Shown piece after piece: positions 8,992-15,079 of a stretch of 15,079 nucleotides of DNA. How positions within the stretch are numbered: the first letter of the stretch is position 1; each line of letters starts with the position of its first letter. Origin of the DNA: Capniomyces stellatus (Eukaryota; Kickxellomycota; Harpellomycetes; Harpellales; Legeriomycetaceae); contig LUVW01000009.1 of the NCBI GenBank assembly GCA_001661515.1, positions 597,372 through 612,450 of the forward strand. Direction: 5' to 3'. The notes under the pieces are model-generated. The model was not told where the DNA came from. It made no database searches and saw nothing but the letters and a program-made list of their open reading frames with translations. A program made the translations under genes and the position numbers.

Positions 8992-11280
8992 TTGTCGTAT
9001 GTTTACCCTACGACACTAGGAAAGCTATTAGACAATAACATGTACGCGAAGCTCGAAAAATGCCAATTCCACGTGCAAAGCGTCAACTTCTTGGGACAGA
9101 TTGTGTCAAGCGAAGGGATCACAGCAGACCCAGAGAAACTCAACAACGTAAAGGATTGGAAATCCCCAGAGAGCGTGAAAGAGATTCAGATATTCATGGG
9201 ATTTGCAAATTATTACAGGAGATTCATACCGGAGTTTGCCAAAATATCAACGCCGATTACAGTGCTGCTGAAGAAATCCATCCCATTCAAATGGAATGAT
9301 AAGGCGGAAGAAGCATTCAGAACACTAAAAGAACTACTGACATCCACCATAGTGCTAAAATACCCAGACCCAGACAAACCATTTGTCATAGAAACTGACG
9401 CCTCAGACTTTGCTATTGGAGCAGTCCTGTCCCAGCCGGACGAAAAAGGAGAACTGTGCCCTTGTGCGTTCTATTCAAGAAAATTCCAGCCGGCAGAAAT
9501 CAATTACGACATCTACGACAAAGAACTGCTAGCAATTGTGGACTCCCTCAAGGAATGGCGACACTACCTGGAAGGAGCAAAACACAAGTTTACAGTGCTA
9601 ACGGATCACAAAAATCTGGAGTACTTTAAAAAGGCCAAATCGCTAAACAGGAGACATGCAAGGTGGACAATACATCTAGGGAGGTTCGAGTTCGTATTAA
9701 AATTCAGACCAGGATCACTCAGTGGAAAGCCAGACGCACTATCAAGGAGACCAGAGTACAAGTCGGGGAAAATCGAAAGCACACCAATACTACAAGAAAG
9801 ACATTTCTTGGACTCAATAGCGATACCAATCAACCCACTGTCAGACAGCATCATCCAATACACAATAGACAACTACGAGGAAATAACCACTGAAATATCC
9901 AAGATCAAGTCAAAATATCCCAAGCTAAAGATCAGTTACAATGACCAATTCAGAATGTTCACAGTGGAGGACAAGATATTTGTACCAGAGGAACTCAGAG
10001 TCCAGATTACACAAAGCAGGCATGACACGGTAACTACAGGTCATTTCGGAGTAAAGAAGACGGTAGACACGATAAGCAGGGAGTTTTGGTTTCCAAAACT
10101 GATCAAGTTTGTAAAACATTACATCAAATCGTGCGAAACATGCAATAGAGCTAAGTCAAGCAGACACAAGAAACACGGTTTACTACAACCGTTACCCATA
10201 GCCACATCACCTTGGTCTTCAGTGTCCTTGGATTTCATCACGGATCTGCCAAAGTCGCAAGGAAAAACCACCATCTTGGTTATTGTAGACCGTTTTACAA
10301 AGATGTCACACTTTATTTCACTAGACAAGATGCCCAGCGCGCCAGATACCGCTTCAGAGTTTCTAGAAAACATATTCAGAATTCATGGAATGCCGAACGA
10401 CATCATCTCAGACAGAGGAACACAGTTCACGTCCAAGTTTTGGCGCAGCCTGTTCCAACAGCTAGGAGTCAAGATAAAGCTATCCACAGCCTTCCATCCA
10501 GAGACAGACGGACAGACAGAGAGGGTCAATCAGATCTTGGAACAATATCTGCGTATGTTTGTCAACTACCAACAAGACAATTGGAACACTCTACTACCTA
10601 TAGCCGAGTTCGCGTACAACAATTCGGTACAGGCTGCAACAGGTACATCGCCATTCTACGCACTATATGGGTACAACCCAAAGTTTGAGGCCCCAATCAT
10701 ACCAATAACAGACATACCAGAAGCCAACGCTAGGATTGAGGAGATACACAAAACACACGCACAGATGGTATTAAATTTACAGAAAGCAGCAGAGGATCAA
10801 AAGAGGTTTGCAGACAGAGGAAGGATGGAACACCCAGAGATGGAAATAGGAGACTCAGTATGGCTTTCAACAAAGAATATCCAGACCACAAGACCATCAG
10901 GAAAGCTAGACTGGAAAAAACTAGGCCCATTTCAGATTACAGGGAAAATAAACGCAGTTTCGTACAAATTATCACTGCCGGAGACCATGAAGATTCACAA
11001 TACCTTCCACGTCTCACTGCTGGAAAAGGTTACCCCAAACACCTTAGAAGGCAAAAGAATCGACCCACCACCACCAGTATTAATCGAAGGACAAGAGGAA
11101 TTTATAGTTAAAGAAATCTTGGACTCCAAGAGGTACCGGAGAAAATTAAGGTACAAAGTGGACTGGGAAGGGTACGGACCCTCAGAACAAAGTTGGGAAC
11201 CAAGGGAGAACCTTAACTGTCCCAACCTCATCAAAGAATTCCATGATAAATACCCGGAAAAACCCCGGAAAAATCAGTAA
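8992..11280 (+). CDS. Truncated Ty3 Pol: RT thumb, RNase H, integrase, chromodomain
   Basis: The open frame spans 762 codons; homology begins around codon 9 (9016) and the first ATG is codon 17 (9040). Codons 18-95 match the RT C-terminal region (Y-A-K-L-E-K-C-x-F, Y-Y-R-R-F-I). RNase H shows its four acidic residues: D136 (E-T-D-A-S), E178, D205 (L-T-D-H-K) and D248 (K-P-D-A-L-S-R). The integrase zinc finger is H344, H351, C381, C384. The integrase core is D414, D474 and E510, with the D,D(35)E spacing. A GPF module is at 643-645 and the chromodomain at about 703-755, with W725 and W735 of the usual fold. Chromodomains guide integration to modified histones. All visible catalytic residues are intact, yet the RT active site is missing, so no cDNA could be made. 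The integrase could in principle act in trans; that is speculation. More GC-rich than the flanks, as expected for a recently arrived element. Confidence 0.9.
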   Translation: MSYVYPTTLGKLLDNNMYAKLEKCQFHVQSVNFLGQIVSSEGITADPEKLNNVKDWKSPESVKEIQIFMGFANYYRRFIPEFAKISTPITVLLKKSIPFKWNDKAEEAFRTLKELLTSTIVLKYPDPDKPFVIETDASDFAIGAVLSQPDEKGELCPCAFYSRKFQPAEINYDIYDKELLAIVDSLKEWRHYLEGAKHKFTVLTDHKNLEYFKKAKSLNRRHARWTIHLGRFEFVLKFRPGSLSGKPDALSRRPEYKSGKIESTPILQERHFLDSIAIPINPLSDSIIQYTIDNYEEITTEISKIKSKYPKLKISYNDQFRMFTVEDKIFVPEELRVQITQSRHDTVTTGHFGVKKTVDTISREFWFPKLIKFVKHYIKSCETCNRAKSSRHKKHGLLQPLPIATSPWSSVSLDFITDLPKSQGKTTILVIVDRFTKMSHFISLDKMPSAPDTASEFLENIFRIHGMPNDIISDRGTQFTSKFWRSLFQQLGVKIKLSTAFHPETDGQTERVNQILEQYLRMFVNYQQDNWNTLLPIAEFAYNNSVQAATGTSPFYALYGYNPKFEAPIIPITDIPEANARIEEIHKTHAQMVLNLQKAAEDQKRFADRGRMEHPEMEIGDSVWLSTKNIQTTRPSGKLDWKKLGPFQITGKINAVSYKLSLPETMKIHNTFHVSLLEKVTPNTLEGKRIDPPPPVLIEGQEEFIVKEILDSKRYRRKLRYKVDWEGYGPSEQSWEPRENLNCPNLIKEFHDKYPEKPRKNQ
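8993..9015. repeat. Hairpin at the 5' truncation point of the plus-strand Ty3 element
   Basis: TGTCGTA (8993-8999) and TACGACA (9009-9015) are perfect 7-bp inverted arms around a 9-base loop. Pol homology starts at the very next base (9016). The arms have the TG...CA form of LTR or transposon ends, so this may be a scar of the event that removed the 5' part of the element. Short arms, so low certainty. Confidence 0.4.
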
Positions 11281-11666
11281 CACCAACACTGATAATCTCA
11301 AATATACAGCCTTTCGAGATATTTAAGATTCCTCTTTTCTTATTTTTAACTTTATTTTATTTAGTTTAAGTTTTATTTTACTTAGTTAGTCTATTTGAGT
11401 TAGTTATTTTATTTTCTTTAGTTATTTATTTCTTTAGTTATTCGAAAATTCAGTAAACCGCTTAGTATTTAATCAATAATAATTCTTTCATTAGAATTAT
11501 TATTGGCTAAATACCAAAGCCAAACATGAGGGATTGAGATTTAATGAAAATTCTTATCCCAATTGGCTGAAATTCTCGGCCATCATTGGCTGGTTTTCAG
11601 AGCAGCTGGAAATTATTTCCGCAGACGGAGTTGTCAAATCCCAAAAGGGAATCGATAGAATAGTGG
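11281..11666 (+). other. 3' untranslated region of the plus-strand Ty3 element
   Basis: A stretch of 386 bp between the pol stop codon and the LTR start. It holds a T-rich tract, a strong hairpin (11465-11514) and, just before the LTR, a partly purine-rich run (about 11645-11666, ...aaaagggaatcgatag...) in the position of a polypurine tract. No open frame. Confidence 0.6.
11465..11514. repeat. 22-bp stem, 6-base loop hairpin
   Basis: The arms 11465-11486 and 11493-11514 are reverse complements at 20 of 22 positions around the loop ttcatt. It lies in the 3' untranslated region of the plus-strand Ty3 element. It might act in RNA stability, 3'-end formation or packaging, or be a small foldback insertion. 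Function unknown. Confidence 0.75.
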
Positions 11667-11827
11667 TGTTATGAACCGCTATTGTTCATAAGATATACTA
11701 GTTAGGTGCTTGAGGTTTATTTGTAAAGGTTAATAAAGTTTGATAGTTAAAAACAATTGTTGTTCCGATTGACTTTTCACTAAAGTCAATCGTACCAGTT
11801 TATATACTTTTCCAAGTATATAGACAT
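11667..11827 (+). repeat. Partial 3' LTR of the plus-strand Ty3 element
   Basis: It starts TGTTATGAACC directly after a purine-rich stretch, as LTRs do. The exact reverse complement GGTTCATAACA occurs at 8945-8955, upstream of the pol fragment, where a 5' LTR end could lie. It contains three hairpins: TTATGAAC/GTTCATAA at its start, an 11-bp perfect stem at 11766-11776/11782-11792 and a 9-bp perfect stem at 11801-11809/11814-11822. It is cut at 11827 by the LTR of the minus-strand element, so its 3' part is not in this window. Confidence 0.6.
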
Positions 11828-12095
11828 TGTAATAAAATACTAATATAAATATAATGTAGTTAAGTCTTTGCTCAACTACAATAACTAATAATATAACTAA
11901 TAATATAAACTAATAAGAATAATTAAAATAGTTAAACATGTTTACCATACTCAATGTGTGTTGCATGTGTTAACGCGTGTACAAAGTATGAGTTTGTACA
12001 TGCGTCAACACATGTAATACACATATAGCATGTTAAACACGTTTAGTTCATAAAACCATATGTTTAGTATTCGTTAAACATATGGGATCATTACA
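11828..12095 (-). repeat. 268-bp 3' LTR of the minus-strand Ty3 element
   Basis: On the minus strand it begins TGTAATGATCCC and ends TTTTATTACA, giving 6-bp inverted termini of TG...CA type. A polypurine tract abuts its inner edge. Internally it is built from palindromes: 52-bp arms (11934-11985 and 11993-12044, 43 of 52 paired), perfect 11-bp arms (12056-12066 and 12075-12085) and a shorter pair at 11855-11880. The outer flank gacat (11823-11827) is the candidate target duplication; its partner would be beyond the missing 5' LTR. Confidence 0.8.
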
Positions 12096-12110
12096 TCATC
12101 TCCCCCTTAA
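12096..12110 (-). promoter_or_regulatory. Polypurine tract of the minus-strand Ty3 element
   Basis: The minus strand reads ttaagggggagatga directly before the LTR start TGTAATG. In LTR retrotransposons this RNase H-resistant purine run primes plus-strand DNA synthesis. Its exact abutment to the LTR supports the LTR boundary. Confidence 0.75.
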
Positions 12111-12118
12111 GGCCAAGT

Positions 12119-12296
12119 TCATAACGTAATCAAACGCACAGAATGTTGCGTTGGTTTTCCAGGATATTTTTTATGAAACTTTTTGATCAGCCTGTTGGCG
12201 TTTACGTTTTCTGCCTGTTCCCATGTCCTTTCGCTTGGTCCATAATCTTTCCAATCAATTAGGTACTTTAACTTATTTTTGACTATCTTTGAATCC
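12119..12296 (-). pseudogene. Chromodomain C-terminal end of minus-strand Ty3 Pol
   Basis: 58 codons end at TGA (12119-12121). They match the second half of a chromodomain: Y-L-I-D-W-K-D-Y-G-P-S, then T-W-E, then a K-K-F-H-K-K-Y-P-G-K-P tail, closely parallel to residues 720-758 of the plus-strand Pol. The 5' side stops at the undetermined base 12297. It is not contiguous with the RT fragment further along the minus strand, so it is either the end of the same element after a gap or of another copy joined by the assembly. Confidence 0.8.
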
Positions 12297-12297
12297 N
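12297..12297. other. Undetermined base (n), probable assembly join
   Basis: The only ambiguous base in the window. On one side is Ty3 chromodomain sequence; on the other is mariner terminal sequence, whose match to the second mariner copy ends exactly here. Integrase, most of RNase H and about 1 kb of mariner should lie between them if a single insertion is assumed. It is best treated as a gap of unknown size. Confidence 0.75.
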
Positions 12298-12407
12298 CGT
12301 AGTAAAACCTAAATATATATTCTGATAAATACTGACATATAAAGTTGCTTAATTATTATAATTTGAATTTATTTTTGAAAATTTTGGGACAATTGTGCCG
12401 CTCACTG
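12298..12407. mobile_element. Tc1/mariner terminal fragment
   Basis: 110 bp ending ...GTGCCGCTCACTG at 12407, followed by TA (12408-12409). This is the reverse complement of 14475-14584 with no mismatch that I can find. It is the outer end of a Tc1/mariner copy inserted at a TA within a Tyr codon of the minus-strand Ty3 RNase H. Only the end is present; the rest is lost at the n at 12297. Because mariner ends are inverted repeats, it could be either end of that copy. Confidence 0.85.
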
Positions 12408-13847
12408 TAGTGTCTGAATTTCTTAACTGACCACACAACAGCTAGTCCCTCTAGATGTGTGATCGAATAGTTTTTCTCTGCACTTAATAACGTTTTACTT
12501 GCATATTCAATAGGATATTCCCTGCCGTCTATTTTCTGAGATAGTATGGCGCCGATTCCCTTCACTGAGGCGTCAGTGGTTACAATAAACGGCGTTTGCC
12601 AATCAGGATGCCTCAATACTGGTGCTGTGGTTACGGCCGTTTTAAGATACTCTACTGCAACACTGCACTCTGGAGTCCAGTTCCACTCAACTCCCTTTTT
12701 CAGCAGCTTGTATAACGACTTGGCATTCTGTGCGTAATCTTTAACAAACTTCCTGTAATAACCTGTTAGCCCCAGCAATGACTGCAATTCTTTCACATTT
12801 GTCGGATCTTTCAGATTCCTAACTGCCACCACTTTAGTTTCACTGGTTTCTATCCCTGACTCGCTTATAACATGACCTAAATACTCCAATCTAGTCTGTC
12901 CGAATCTGCACTTCTCCGGTCCGAGTTTAATCCTTGCACTCCGGAGTAAGCCAAATACTTCCTGTAAGTCTCCTATGTGCGTTTTTACATCTTTAGAATA
13001 AATTATAATGTCATCTATAAATACTAATGCCTTTTTCCATAATACTTTAGCCAAAACACGTTCCATTAGACGTCGGAACGTGGCGGGACCGTTGCTTAGC
13101 CCAAACGGCATCACCGTGTAGCTGTACATGCCGCCCCCTGGGATTGAGAATGCTGTTTTATGTTGATCCCCCATCCTCAATTTAACCTGCCAGAAGCCTG
13201 CTAGCGCGTCTAAGGTACTATAAATACTTGCTCCTGCTAAAGCATTAAAGATGTCTTGTATTACTGGCAGTGGATACTGATCCTTTCTCGTTACTGCATT
13301 TAACATTCGATAATCTGCACATAACCTCAATTTCCCATTCTTTTTCCACACACTGACCACCGGTGCACACCAATCGGACACGCACGGTTGTATTATCCCT
13401 TGTTCTTCCATGTTGTTTATCTCTTGTAAAACCTTCGCACGCATGTAGTGTGGTATTCTATACGGCTTCAACTTGATTGGCTTTGCACTACCTGTATCAA
13501 TGGCATGTTCTACTATATCTGTTTGCGTCAGTTGAGATAGTTCTTTCGCAAATAGATCTTTATTACTTTCCAACATCTTCTCTATATCCTCGTGTATAGG
13601 CTCCTGTCCTGCTGACTTTCCGTTTACTACCTCTTTTCCAATAGCGTATAACTCTAACTGGCCATCATCTTTGTCAAACAATACTTTTCTGCCGGTTGAA
13701 ATACTCAGTATTATTTCATATTCATCATGGTTAAGCAACAGTTCATTCGTATTTAAATTAATCACGGCATTGTGTTTTCTGAACCAATTGGTTCCCAGTA
13801 TCATTACATGAGTACTTTGGTCCATTACAACAACATCTATCGGGAAC
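12408..13847 (-). pseudogene. Minus-strand Ty3 Pol fragment: reverse transcriptase and RNase H start
   Basis: The open frame reads from 13847 to the mariner at 12407; the ATG at 13825 (M-D-Q-S) is internal, since upstream codons up to the 13848 insertion continue the protease-RT linker. Counting from that Met: RT fingers and palm with D206 (T-L-D-A-L-A-G-F-W) and the F269-I-D-D-I active site, a variant of Y-x-D-D seen in Ty3 elements. The thumb follows (E-K-C-R-F, L-G-H-V-I), then RNase H with D418 (T-T-D-A-S) and E459 (H-L-E-G). Residues from 474 on are translated mariner terminus and are foreign. No stop or frameshift lies inside the RT part, so it was interrupted recently. It lacks the last half of RNase H and the integrase, so it cannot function alone. 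Confidence 0.9.
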
Positions 13848-13998
13848 TGTAATGATTTAAATATAATTTATTTAAGAACTATAAAAATTAAAAGACTTAA
13901 TGAACTAATAACTAACTAAATTAAGTCTTTTATACTAAATTAATTTAAATACTAATATTTAATAAAACTATTTAATGAATGAAATTGTATTTATTACA
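13848..13998 (+). mobile_element. 151-bp LTR-like insertion (mini solo LTR) with 5-bp target duplication
   Basis: It begins TGTAATGATTTAA and ends GTATTTATTACA, flanked by ggaac at 13843-13847 and 13999-14003. It splits the minus-strand Ty3 protease from RT and introduces the stop codon at 13994-13996. Removing it with one ggaac (156 bp, 52 codons) restores a single frame. Its termini match those of the 268-bp LTR (TGTAATGAT start; TATTACA end), but it is shorter and lies in the opposite orientation to the host element. It contains 12-bp inverted arms at 13890-13901 and 13920-13931. It is either a solo LTR of a related small family (TRIM-like) or a MITE with 5-bp duplication; the Ty3-type 5-bp duplication favours the former. 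Confidence 0.8.
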
Positions 13999-14474
13999 GG
14001 AACTCCCGCCCTGCGATAGTGATCGGGAACTCAGTGACTAGTCCCCTAATCTCATGTCTTGCTCCGTCTGCTGTGACCACTAATTGGTTGGATTTCCTGT
14101 CAATATCCATACCCAAAGACTCCATGAACGACGAAGAGATGACTGAACATGCTGCACCGGTGTCTAACACCGCCCAATAATACTTGTTAAATATTGTTAC
14201 TACTACCTTGCAGTTTGTTGTGTCTTGTTCCATCTCTTCTAGCTTGTTGACATCCAGTTCCTCTCCTTTTCTGCAGTAAGTTACCAAATCTTTCCTTATT
14301 ATTGGCGACGATTCCAATAATTGTCCAATTGAAATATCTGCTTTTATATCCATCAACTCCTTCCTAATAGAATAACTTTCTGTTTCTTTGGTAAACTTCA
14401 ATGGTGGCTTCTTCTGTCTAACTACTGCTTTCCTTACGTCTGCTTGACTGGCATCAAGCGTCGTTTGTTTATTA
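13999..14474 (-). pseudogene. Minus-strand Ty3 protease region
   Basis: The frame is open from the mariner boundary (14474) to the 151-bp insertion. About 25 codons upstream of the TTG at 14399-14401 are also open and of Ty3 composition, so no start lies here and the real start is in gag beyond the mariner. A retropepsin-type aspartic protease core is seen: V-L-D-T-G-A-A-C-S-V (active Asp about 80 residues after 14401), followed by a D-G-A-R-H-E flap-like strand. The protease cleaves the Gag-Pol polyprotein. The frame is the same as that of the RT fragment beyond the insertion. Broken at both ends by transposons. Confidence 0.85.
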
Positions 14475-14584
14475 CAGTGAGCGGCACAATTGTCCCAAAA
14501 TTTTCAAAAATAAATTCAAATTATAATAATTAAGCAACTTTATATGTCAGTATTTATCAGAATATATATTTAGGTTTTACTACG
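14475..14584 (+). repeat. Mariner end identical to the inverted copy at 12298-12407
   Basis: All 110 bases are the reverse complement of 12298-12407. The match ends exactly at the n at 12297, so its true length may be greater. It is bounded by TA on the Ty3 side. Confidence 0.9.
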
Positions 14585-14801
14585 CACTTTCTACTTATTC
14601 ACTAAATTTTATCCAGTCAAAGTGCGCTTTTAAAATTTTATGGAGTTTCAAAAAATATTTTCATTTGGGACAATTTTGTCCAAAAAAAATTTAAAATTTT
14701 GTTTTTGTCACCATAGTCTCATTAATCAATATAATTGTCTATAACTTTACTCAAGTGTTCTTTGCTTACAGTTAACTATTTTTTTAAAATAAAATTCAAC
14801 C

Positions 14802-15079
14802 ATGCCTAAACTATCCAGTGAGTTAAAAGCAGACATCATCCAGACACTAAGCAACGGAACATCAATCAGACAGGTTGCCAAACAGTTCAACACAAGCAAG
14901 TCTAGTGTGCATAGGTTAAAGTCAAGCACTCAGACGCTCAACCTCAACAACTCTCCAGGCCGTAGACCAAGTTTATCACCACAGACCAAGAGACATGTTG
15001 TTCGTCAAATTTTGTCCGGAACTCATAAATCGGCAAAATCGGTGACCAAGCAGCTGGCAAAAGATAATGTCGCAATTGT
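14802..15079 (+). CDS. Tc1/mariner transposase, N-terminal part
   Basis: 92 codons are open from the ATG at 14802 to the window end. The N-terminus carries a helix-turn-helix (residues about 5-45: E-L-K-A-D-I-I, then S-I-R-Q-V-A-K-Q-F, then S-K-S-S-V-H-R). A basic linker follows (P-G-R-R-P-S-L-S), which in this family contacts the minor groove, then the start of a second helix-turn-helix. This bipartite paired-like domain binds the element ends. The DDE catalytic domain, about 200 or more residues further on, is beyond the window, so activity cannot be judged. No stop or frameshift is seen in the visible part. Confidence 0.85.
   Translation, partial: MPKLSSELKADIIQTLSNGTSIRQVAKQFNTSKSSVHRLKSSTQTLNLNNSPGRRPSLSPQTKRHVVRQILSGTHKSAKSVTKQLAKDNVAI

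Larger units (their letters stand above)
9016..11827 (+). mobile_element. Chromodomain Ty3/Gypsy element, 5'-truncated, 3' LTR interrupted
   Basis: An LTR retrotransposon of the chromovirus type. It lacks gag, protease and the RT fingers and palm with the catalytic Asp pair, and begins inside the RT thumb region. It keeps RNase H, the integrase, a GPF module and a C-terminal chromodomain, then a 386-bp untranslated stretch and the first 161 bp of a 3' LTR (from 11667). The LTR stops at 11827, where a minus-strand Ty3 element begins. No complete 5' LTR or primer binding site is found. Not autonomous as it stands. Confidence 0.85.
11828..14474 (-). mobile_element. Second Ty3/Gypsy element, minus strand, multiply interrupted
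   Basis: Reading down the minus strand: protease (14474-13999), RT and part of RNase H (13847-12408), a mariner end, an undetermined base, the chromodomain end (12296-12119), a polypurine tract (12110-12096) and the 3' LTR (12095-11828). The rest of RNase H and the whole integrase are absent at 12297-12407. Gag and the 5' LTR lie beyond the mariner at 14475 or are lost. The protein is clearly diverged from the plus-strand element (different chromodomain tail and RT thumb), so these are two families. Confidence 0.85.
14475..15079 (+). mobile_element. Tc1/mariner element, 5' part (continues past window)
   Basis: It starts CAGTGAGCGGCAC at 14475, directly after TA (14473-14474), and has a 327-bp leader before the transposase ATG. 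A second, similar motif (gacaattttgtccaaaa, about 14669-14685) echoes the outer one (cacaattgtcccaaaa, 14485-14500) about 184 bp away, suggesting IR/DR-type ends with two transposase sites. It is inserted in the minus-strand Ty3 gag-protease region. The 3' half and the other end are not in view. Confidence 0.85.

Noticed and set aside
7767..9015. A 1249-bp LTR bounded by TGTCGTAG and CTACGACA
   Set aside because: 8-bp inverted ends alone are weak at this distance, the flanks do not match as a 5-bp duplication, and the left flank is not pol sequence as a simple insertion would require.
9060..11234. Other-frame open frames on both strands within the pol gene
   Set aside because: They are shadows of the 762-codon Pol frame, which shows all the family motifs.
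13009..13020. F-I-D-D instead of Y-x-D-D in the minus-strand RT as a defect
   Set aside because: Phe at the first position occurs in working Ty3/Gypsy reverse transcriptases; both catalytic Asp residues are present.

Overview
The window looks like AT-rich nuclear DNA of a eukaryote, most likely an early-diverging fungus. The reasons are intron-less genes, a secreted Thr/Ser/Pro-rich wall-type protein, an S1A trypsin-fold secreted protease, chromodomain-bearing Ty3/Gypsy elements and a Tc1/mariner element. A gut- or insect-associated lineage such as the Harpellales would fit, but this placement is inference; a small-genome invertebrate is not excluded.

Layout. (1) 1-1125 (+): the 3' part of a secreted or wall protein. 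An array of 18-bp units (A-P-V-T-T-S) is organised in a perfect 273-bp higher-order repeat and is followed by a Cys-containing globular C-terminal domain. (2) 1126-3948: about 2.8 kb of AT-rich DNA with no convincing gene. (3) 3949-5082: a compact transcription unit with a TATA box, a CA-rich leader, a 306-aa secreted S1A protease homologue and a poly(A) signal. The position of the catalytic His is a Cys, so this is probably a pseudoprotease. (4) 5327-6220: a decayed ankyrin-repeat gene. (5) 6221-9015: gene-poor, very AT-rich DNA with several palindromes. (6) 9016-15079: a nested transposon cluster. A 5'-truncated plus-strand chromodomain Ty3 element (RT thumb, RNase H, integrase, chromodomain) has its 3' LTR interrupted at 11827 by a second Ty3 element on the minus strand. 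That second element keeps its 268-bp 3' LTR, polypurine tract and chromodomain end, then an assembly 'n', then RT/RNase H and protease. It is itself broken by a 151-bp LTR-like insertion flanked by a 5-bp target duplication (ggaac) and by two copies of one Tc1/mariner family. The right-hand mariner copy carries the start of a transposase that runs off the window.

The host genes (wall-type protein and protease homologue) both look secreted, but nothing in the sequence shows that they act together. The transposon part reads as successive insertions: plus-strand Ty3 first, minus-strand Ty3 into its LTR, then the mini-LTR and the mariners. The single n at 12297 coincides exactly with the end of a 110-bp perfect match between the two mariner ends, so continuity across that point should not be trusted. 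The most interesting items are the His-to-Cys protease homologue, the 151-bp mini-LTR whose termini match the 268-bp LTR, and the perfect 273-bp repeat duplication in the wall-type gene.
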